Source of the DNA: Nocardioides sp. BP30 | GTDB taxonomy: Bacteria; Actinomycetota; Actinomycetes; Propionibacteriales; Nocardioidaceae | Assembly (NCBI RefSeq): GCF_029873215.1 | Contig: NZ_CP123620.1 | Coordinates: 1,984,001-2,048,000 of the forward strand | DNA: 64,000 bases | Direction of reading: 5' to 3' | Part shown: positions 58,771 through 64,000 of the stretch, in pieces | How positions within the stretch are numbered: position 1 is the first letter of the stretch | How the letters are laid out: each line of letters starts with the position of its first letter | Notes under the pieces: generated by a model | The model's input: only the letters and a program-made list of their open reading frames with translations | What the model was told of the DNA's origin: nothing | Database searches by the model: none | Translations under genes and position numbers: made by a program

Positions 58771-60077
58771 CCACGACGGACTACGACGTCACCGGGACGG
58801 TTCCGACGACCGGGACCTTCGACGTCTCGACCATCGTCAAGAACCACCGCGTCCACGGCTCGGTCTACACCTCACCCGAGATCTTCCAACGAGAGATGGA
58901 GACGATCTTCCGCACGGGCTGGGTCTACGTCGCGCACGAGAGCGAGGTCGCCGAGCAGGGCGACTACCTCACCCGTCGCATCGGCCGCGACCCGGTCGTC
59001 GTCGCCCACGGCAAGGACGGCGTGATCCGGGTCCTGCAGAATCGCTGCAGCCACCGGGCCAACAGGCTCTGCAACGCCGAGTCCGGCAACGCCGCGTCGT
59101 TCCGCTGCCCCTACCACGGCTGGACGTTCAGCAACGACGGCTCGCTGACGGCTGTCCCCATGCGCGACGGCTACGGCGAGGAGTTCGCCAAGGTCCGGGC
59201 CACGCTCGGCATGGTGGAGGCGCCCCGGGTCGACAGCTACGGCGGGTTCATCTTCGCCTCGCTCGCCCCGGAGGGCATCTCCCTCAAGGAGCACCTGGGC
59301 GGCGCGATGGGCGCGATCGACCGCGTGCTCGACCTGTCGCCGACCGGCAAGATCGACCTCAGCCGCGGCTGGATGAAGCATCTGCACCACGCCAACTGGA
59401 AGATGGTCGTCGAGAACAACGTCGACGGCTATCACGCCCTCTTCACCCACGCGTCGGTCTACGACGCGATCCGTCCGGCCAAGGTCTCCCACGTCCCGTC
59501 CAAGGTCCAGACAGTGGTGCGTGACCTGGGCGGCGGTCACTCCGAGATCGACTATTCCGCCGAGTACCGCAAGCTCGACGAGGAGTTCGTCTGGTACGGC
59601 CGGATCCCGCGCACGAAGCTACCCGAGTACGTCGAGGCGCTCGAGAGGACGCACGGGCCGGAGAAGGCCCACGACGCACTGGTCATCGGCCCCTCGCACA
59701 CCCTGATCTGGCCCAACCTGTTCCTCGCCGAGATGAACGTGATGTACGTCGAACCCGTCGCCACGGACGAGACGATCGCCTACACCGCGGCGGTGATCAT
59801 CCCCGGCCAGGAGAAGCTCAACGAGCGCACGATGCGGCGCTCGGAGGGTGCCATGGGTCCGGCGGGGTTCCTCATCGCCGACGACGGCGAGATCGGCATG
59901 CGCAACCAGGCCGGTCTCGCCGCCCGCGGACCCGAATGGCTCGAGCTCTCCCGCGGTCTGGAGACAGACGTCGAGGACGAGACCGGCACCGTCAACCACG
60001 ACAAGAGCGCCGAGACCCCGCAGCGCGGCTTCTACCGACAGTGGGCGAGCGTCGTAGGACAGGAGATCCCCGCATGA
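58767..60077 (+). CDS. Rieske non-heme iron ring-hydroxylating dioxygenase, alpha subunit
   Basis: A 436-residue catalytic subunit. The Rieske [2Fe-2S] ligands are C-S-H near residue 93 (NRCSHRANRLC) and C-P-Y-H near residue 114 (RCPYHGWTF). The mononuclear iron site lies in ENNVDGYHALFTH (Asp bridging, two His ligands). It adds both atoms of O2 to an aromatic ring to give a cis-dihydrodiol. The beta subunit follows with an ATGA overlap, but no ferredoxin or reductase for it is nearby. CGGAGG precedes the ATG. Confidence 0.94.
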   Translation: MTTTDYDVTGTVPTTGTFDVSTIVKNHRVHGSVYTSPEIFQREMETIFRTGWVYVAHESEVAEQGDYLTRRIGRDPVVVAHGKDGVIRVLQNRCSHRANRLCNAESGNAASFRCPYHGWTFSNDGSLTAVPMRDGYGEEFAKVRATLGMVEAPRVDSYGGFIFASLAPEGISLKEHLGGAMGAIDRVLDLSPTGKIDLSRGWMKHLHHANWKMVVENNVDGYHALFTHASVYDAIRPAKVSHVPSKVQTVVRDLGGGHSEIDYSAEYRKLDEEFVWYGRIPRTKLPEYVEALERTHGPEKAHDALVIGPSHTLIWPNLFLAEMNVMYVEPVATDETIAYTAAVIIPGQEKLNERTMRRSEGAMGPAGFLIADDGEIGMRNQAGLAARGPEWLELSRGLETDVEDETGTVNHDKSAETPQRGFYRQWASVVGQEIPA

Positions 60078-60613
60078 CCATGATCGCCGCCCAGGATCAG
60101 CCCGTCGTGCCGCTCAACCTCGGCGCCGCCCCCGGTCCGCTGCCCGTCCCCGAGGCCGACATCGTCAGCTTCCTGCACTACGAGGCCAGGCTCGCCGATG
60201 AGGCGCGCTACTCCGAGTGGGAGCAGCTCTGGGATGACGACGCCCTCTACTGGGTGCCGATGCGGCCCGATGACGACCCGGCCAAGAAGCTCTCCTACAT
60301 CTACGACAACCGCAACCGGATCAAGAGCCGCGTCGCCCAGCTCAACACCGGTAACCGGCACTCCCAGACGCCGCCGTCGGTGATGCGCCGGTTGCTCTCG
60401 AACATGGAGGTCACTGACACCGACGCCACCGCCGGCACGGTGACCGTCGCCTCCAACTTCGCACTCTTCGAGTACCGCTATACGCAACGGGTCTGGGCCG
60501 GTCGCGTCGTCCACCAGGTCCGCCGTACGCCGGACGGCCTGCGCCTGGTCCACAAGACCGTCCACCTGATCAGCGCCGGCGGCCCGGTCGACACCCTGGC
60601 CTTCCTGATCTGA
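60074..60613 (+). CDS. Ring-hydroxylating dioxygenase, beta subunit
   Basis: A 179-residue protein of the NTF2-like ring-hydroxylating beta family. Typical sequences are FLHYEARLADEARYSEWEQLWDDDALYWVPM, YDNRNRIKSRVAQLNTGNRHSQTPPS and VVHQVRRTPDGLRLVHKTVHLI. It has a structural role in the alpha3beta3 hexamer. Coupled to the alpha gene; a 60-base gap follows before the ligase. Confidence 0.93.
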   Translation: MTMIAAQDQPVVPLNLGAAPGPLPVPEADIVSFLHYEARLADEARYSEWEQLWDDDALYWVPMRPDDDPAKKLSYIYDNRNRIKSRVAQLNTGNRHSQTPPSVMRRLLSNMEVTDTDATAGTVTVASNFALFEYRYTQRVWAGRVVHQVRRTPDGLRLVHKTVHLISAGGPVDTLAFLI

Positions 60614-60673
60614 GCCTGCCCGATCCGGGCCTCGCGGCCCGCTCCCCGTACGACCCCCGAAGTGAGGTAGCTC

Positions 60674-62218
60674 GTGCTTATCGGTGACATCTCGACCAAC
60701 AACGCTCGCCGCGTCCCGCAGAAGAAGGCGATCGTCGTGGACGGGCGCACGTTGACCTGGTCCGACGTGGACGAGCGTGCGCGTCGGCTCGCCAACCACC
60801 TCCTCGCGGGCGGTCTTGCGAAGGGCGACCGCGTCCTCGTGGTCGCCCGCAACACGGTGGAGTGGCCCGAGGTCGTCTTCGCGCTCGCCAAGGCGGGCTT
60901 GATCGCTGTACCGATCAACATCCGGCTGGCCGCCGACGAGCTGGCCTACGCCCGCGACGACTCCGGTGCTCGGGCGGCTGTGGTCCACGCCGATCAGGTC
61001 GACCGCTTCGGCGCCGAGCTGAAGGGCCTCGACGTCGTGCTGGAGATCGGTGGCCAGGCCGTGGGCACCGACTACGAGGCCGCTCTGGCCGCCGCCGCGA
61101 CCAGCGACCCGACGCCGGCCGAGCTGGTGCCCGACGACCCGCAGTTCATCCTCTACACCAGCGGCACGACGGGCCGCCCCAAGGGCGTCGTCAACACGCA
61201 CCGCGGGATGCTCGCGCAAGTGGTCGACACCACGATCGTGACCGAGGCCAACCGCTCCGATGTCTATCTGGCCACCACGCCCTTCTTCACCGCCGGCGGC
61301 ATGGTGCGCACGCTCTCGTGGACCTATCTGGGGCAGACGATGGTGATCCACCACCGCTTCGATCCCCAGGCAGTGATCGACGAGATCGAGCGAAGCGGCA
61401 TCACCTTCACGACCTTCATCCCGACGATGCTGCAGCGCACGCTCCGCATCCTCGAGGAGGGTCCGCCGCGCGACATGTCGAGCCTGCGCCGGATCAGCTA
61501 CGGGTCCGCGCCCGTACCGCCGGGTCTCGCCGAGAAGGCGATGCGTCTGCTCGGCTGCGACATGCAGCAGCGCTACGGCCTCACCGAGTGTGGGGGACAG
61601 GCCACGATCCTGACCCCCCAGGACCACCGCGACATGGTGGCGGGAAAGACGTCGATCCTCACCTCCTGCGGTCAGGAGACTCCGATGTGCTCGATCCGCA
61701 TCGTCGACGAGGACGGCGGTGAGTTGCCGGCAGGCGAGATCGGTGAGGTCGTGATGGTCAGCGATGCGGCGGCGATCGGCTATTGGAACATGCCCGAAGC
61801 GACAGCGGCGACGTTCCGCCCGACCGGCCTGTGGTCGGGCGACCTCGGCTACCTCGACGAGGAGCGCTACCTGCACATCACCGGTCGCAAGACCGACATG
61901 ATCATCTCGGGCGGGTTCAACGTCTACCCGGGGGAGATCGAGCGGGTCATCGGCCACCATCCGTCGGTGGAGATGGTCGCCGTCGTCGGTGTCCAGGATC
62001 CCGAGTGGGGGGAGACACCGGTCGCGGTCATCGTGCCCCGGGGTGAGGTCGACCAGGACGAGCTCGCCGGTGAGATCCAGACGCTGTGCCGCGAGCAACT
62101 GGCCGGCTACAAGCAGCCACGACGCATCGAGTTCGCCCAGGAGTTCCCGCTCGGGCCGGCCGGCAAGATCCTCAAGCGCGAGATCGCGGAGCAGTTCCGC
62201 GTAGCGGTCGGTCACTGA
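60674..62218 (+). CDS. AMP-forming acyl-CoA synthetase
   Basis: A 514-residue ligase starting at GTG after GAGGT. It has FILYTSGTTGRPKGVV, YGLTECGG, GRKTDMIISGGFNVYPGEIE and GPAGKILKRE with the catalytic lysine. The first residues MLIGDISTNNARRVPQKKAIV are typical of feruloyl/benzoate-like CoA ligases. Located after the dioxygenase genes, it may activate the acid formed or the primary substrate. It is followed two bases later by the ligase-crotonase fusion. Confidence 0.92.
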   Translation: MLIGDISTNNARRVPQKKAIVVDGRTLTWSDVDERARRLANHLLAGGLAKGDRVLVVARNTVEWPEVVFALAKAGLIAVPINIRLAADELAYARDDSGARAAVVHADQVDRFGAELKGLDVVLEIGGQAVGTDYEAALAAAATSDPTPAELVPDDPQFILYTSGTTGRPKGVVNTHRGMLAQVVDTTIVTEANRSDVYLATTPFFTAGGMVRTLSWTYLGQTMVIHHRFDPQAVIDEIERSGITFTTFIPTMLQRTLRILEEGPPRDMSSLRRISYGSAPVPPGLAEKAMRLLGCDMQQRYGLTECGGQATILTPQDHRDMVAGKTSILTSCGQETPMCSIRIVDEDGGELPAGEIGEVVMVSDAAAIGYWNMPEATAATFRPTGLWSGDLGYLDEERYLHITGRKTDMIISGGFNVYPGEIERVIGHHPSVEMVAVVGVQDPEWGETPVAVIVPRGEVDQDELAGEIQTLCREQLAGYKQPRRIEFAQEFPLGPAGKILKREIAEQFRVAVGH

Positions 62219-62220
62219 TC

Positions 62221-64000
62221 ATGTCCACGTCCGTGTCCTCGCCGGGGTCCGATCTCCGGCTCGATGAGGCCGGCCTCACGAGCACGACCGTGTGGCGGCT
62301 CGTCGCCGACCGTGCCGATCTGACGCCGCAGGCCGAGTTCGCTGTCGACGAGCACGGTCGACACGTCACCTTCGCCGCCTTCCGCGACCTGGCCCTCGGC
62401 ATCGCCGCCGGACTGGCGGAGCGGGGTGTCCGGGCGGGGGACGTCGTCTCGTGGCAGCTGCCGACGAGCGTGGAGTCGATGGCGCTCGCCGTGGCCCTGG
62501 CGCGGCTCGGCGCCGTCCAGAACCCGATCATTCCGATGCTGCGCGCCGGCGAGGTCGAGTTCATCACCCGACAGGTCGGGGCCCGCCTTCTCATCGTGCC
62601 CCGGTCCTACCGCGGCTTCGACCACGCGGCGATGGCCGAGGACGTACGTCGCCGCGTCGACGGCCTCGACCTGCTGGTGATCGACGAGGCATGGCCGGTG
62701 GGCGACCCTGACCGGCTCCCCGAACCCTCGGAGCCCGGCTCTGAGACAGCCACCTGGATCTTCTACACCTCGGGCACCACCGCCGCGCCGAAGGGCGTCC
62801 GCCACCGTGACTCGGGTCTGATCGCCGCCTCGCGCACCTTCGTCCTCAACCTCGAGGCGACGCCTGAGGACCGTTGTGCGGCCTTCGTCCCGGTCGCCCA
62901 CGTCGGGGGCATCACCCACCTGCTCCACGCGCTGCTCATCGGCCATGCCCTGATCGTGAGCTCCGTCTTCGCCCCCGAGGCCAACGCCGACCTCCTGATC
63001 GAGCAGGGTGCGACCCTGATCGGCTCGGGGCTCCCCTACACGAACGAGTATCTGCGGATCTCGAAGGAGCGCGGCGTCGCGCCGCTGTTCCCGCGATCGC
63101 GGGCGGTGCTCGGCGGCGGCTCCGGCAGGCCGCAGACCCTGAGCCGGGCGGCGGCCGAGCGGCTCGGCGGAGTCGGCATCATCTCCGGCTACGGCATGAC
63201 CGAGTGCCCCTACATCACCTGGGGCACGCCGCACGACACCGACGAGCAGCACGCCTCCTGCGAGGGGATCCCGGCCGGTGGCGGCGAGGTCAGGATCGTC
63301 GGGGACGACGGGACCGTGCTCGGGATCGGCGAGATCGGCGAGATCCGGGTGCGCGGTCCGCAGCTGTTCCTCGGCTACGTCGACGCGTCCCTCGACGCCG
63401 ACGCCTTCGATGCCGACGGCTTCTTCCACAGTGGCGATCTGGGCTTCCTCGATCCCGACGGGCGGCTCGCCGTCACCGGCCGGATCAAGGACGTCATCGT
63501 CCGCAAGATGGAGAACATCTCGGCACAGGAGGTCGAGTCGGCGCTGATCGGTGCGCCCGGCATCGCCGACGTGGCGGTGATCGGCCTCCCGGACCCGGTG
63601 ACGGGCGAGCGCGTGTGCGCCGTCGTCGTACCCGCCGACCCGCAGTCGCCGCCTGACCTCGCCTCGGTGCAGGCCTACCTGCGCAGCACCTCGCTCAACA
63701 TCCGCAAGTTCCCCGAGCAGGTCGAGGTCGTCGCATCCCTCGCCCGCAACTCGCTCGGCAAGCTCATCAAGTCTGATCTGCGCAGCCGGTTCGCGCCAGA
63801 TGCCGGTCACGACCCTCAGAACACGGGAGACGACATGACCGAGACCCTCTACTCCACGATCGAGTTCCGGGTCGTCGACCACATCGCCACGATCACACTC
63901 GATCGCCCGGATCGGCTCAACAGCTTCAACCAGACGATGACCGAGGAGATGGCCGATGCGTGGGCGCGGGTCCGCGACGACGACGACATCCGCGTCGCGG
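62221..64000 (+). CDS. Acyl-CoA synthetase fused to enoyl-CoA hydratase (runs off the right edge)
   Basis: The frame from ATG 62221 has no stop to the end of the window (593 codons). Residues 1-524 are an adenylate-forming ligase: IFYTSGTTAAPKGV, GYGMTECPY, GRIKDVIVRKMENIS and the terminal NSLGKLIKSDLRSRF. After a 14-residue linker (APDAGHDPQNTGDD) comes a crotonase N terminus from Met539 (ATG 63835): HIATITLDRPDRLNSFNQ. This crotonase is close to the one at 16277. GGGAGA upstream of ATG 63835 could also allow separate initiation. A bifunctional enzyme that activates an acid and then acts on its enoyl-CoA, or a mis-joined pair lacking a stop, are the two options; the sequence shows no frameshift. 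Confidence 0.85.
   Translation, partial: MSTSVSSPGSDLRLDEAGLTSTTVWRLVADRADLTPQAEFAVDEHGRHVTFAAFRDLALGIAAGLAERGVRAGDVVSWQLPTSVESMALAVALARLGAVQNPIIPMLRAGEVEFITRQVGARLLIVPRSYRGFDHAAMAEDVRRRVDGLDLLVIDEAWPVGDPDRLPEPSEPGSETATWIFYTSGTTAAPKGVRHRDSGLIAASRTFVLNLEATPEDRCAAFVPVAHVGGITHLLHALLIGHALIVSSVFAPEANADLLIEQGATLIGSGLPYTNEYLRISKERGVAPLFPRSRAVLGGGSGRPQTLSRAAAERLGGVGIISGYGMTECPYITWGTPHDTDEQHASCEGIPAGGGEVRIVGDDGTVLGIGEIGEIRVRGPQLFLGYVDASLDADAFDADGFFHSGDLGFLDPDGRLAVTGRIKDVIVRKMENISAQEVESALIGAPGIADVAVIGLPDPVTGERVCAVVVPADPQSPPDLASVQAYLRSTSLNIRKFPEQVEVVASLARNSLGKLIKSDLRSRFAPDAGHDPQNTGDDMTETLYSTIEFRVVDHIATITLDRPDRLNSFNQTMTEEMADAWARVRDDDDIRVA

Noticed and set aside
1..64000. Search for CRISPR arrays, tRNA/rRNA genes, insertion sequences and prophage genes
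   Set aside because: No repeated spacer-like array, no cloverleaf or CCA-type tRNA pattern, no transposase or integrase motif was seen on reading. Covariance-model and profile searches could not be run.

Overview
The window is high-GC DNA from a Gram-positive actinobacterium. Reasons: the very strong GC bias of third codon positions, frequent GTG starts, ATGA/GTGA-coupled operons, several luciferase-like (F420-type) oxidoreductases, a PtpB-like phosphatase beside an acyl-CoA dehydrogenase, and DUF35/Ltp2-like thiolase sets of the kind known from mycobacterial and rhodococcal steroid catabolism. A Nocardioides-like genus is a guess. I see about 61 protein genes and no rRNA, tRNA, CRISPR array, insertion sequence or phage gene. 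No gap between genes exceeds 300 bases.

Almost every gene belongs to acyl-CoA catabolism or ring oxidation: 7 acyl-CoA dehydrogenases, 7 crotonases (one partial, one fused), 5 acyl-CoA ligases, 3 CaiB/BaiF CoA-transferases (one a tandem fusion), 6 SDRs, 3 LLM oxidoreductases, 3 Ltp2-like thiolase-fold proteins, 3 DUF35 Zn-ribbon/OB proteins, a P450, an aromatic-ring flavin hydroxylase and a two-subunit Rieske dioxygenase. This looks like a catabolic island for one or more cyclic (aromatic, alicyclic or terpenoid/steroid-like) carboxylic acids; the substrate cannot be read from the sequence.

Layout. 0-22 kb: back-to-back short operons of ligases, CoA-transferases, acyl-CoA dehydrogenase pairs, crotonases, a MaoC-type hydratase and LLM enzymes; six of the intergenic regions carry the same 14-bp palindrome (consensus ATCAGTTAACTGAT). 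22-27 kb: a branched-chain-amino-acid-type ABC importer with a lipoprotein binding protein, a permease-permease-ATPase fusion and a second ATPase. 27-29.4 kb: an MFS exporter and its TetR repressor with two CGGAA-N6-TTCCG operators. 29.5-34 kb: DoxX protein, CoA-transferase, DUF35/thiolase pair and a quinone-reductase-like enzyme. 34-37 kb: a kinase / ACAD10/11-type dehydrogenase / SDR set resembling the LvaA-LvaC route for 4-hydroxyacyl-CoA. 37-44 kb: SDRs, a TetR regulator, an amidohydrolase, a flavin hydroxylase and a degenerate isochorismatase-fold protein. 44-48 kb: P450, crotonase, DUF35 and SDR operon. 48-54 kb (minus): two acyl-CoA dehydrogenase subunits, thiolase-like protein, ligase, [3Fe-4S]-type ferredoxin and LLM enzyme. 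54-56.6 kb (minus): meta-cleavage-type hydrolase, hydratase and aldolase. 56.9-64 kb (plus): thiolase-like protein, DUF35, Rieske dioxygenase alpha and beta, a ligase, and a second ligase fused in frame to a crotonase that runs off the window. A second shared site (TCTGACG-N5-GTCA-like) occurs upstream of the operons between 31 and 57 kb, suggesting two regulons side by side.

A plausible division of labour: uptake by the ABC importer; oxygenation by P450, flavin hydroxylase or Rieske enzyme; CoA activation by the ligases; beta-oxidation by dehydrogenase heteromers and crotonases; side-chain release by Ltp2-like aldolases with DUF35 partners; ring-fission product processing by hydrolase, hydratase and aldolase. 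The ring-cleaving extradiol dioxygenase and the electron-transfer reductase for the Rieske enzyme are not in the window.
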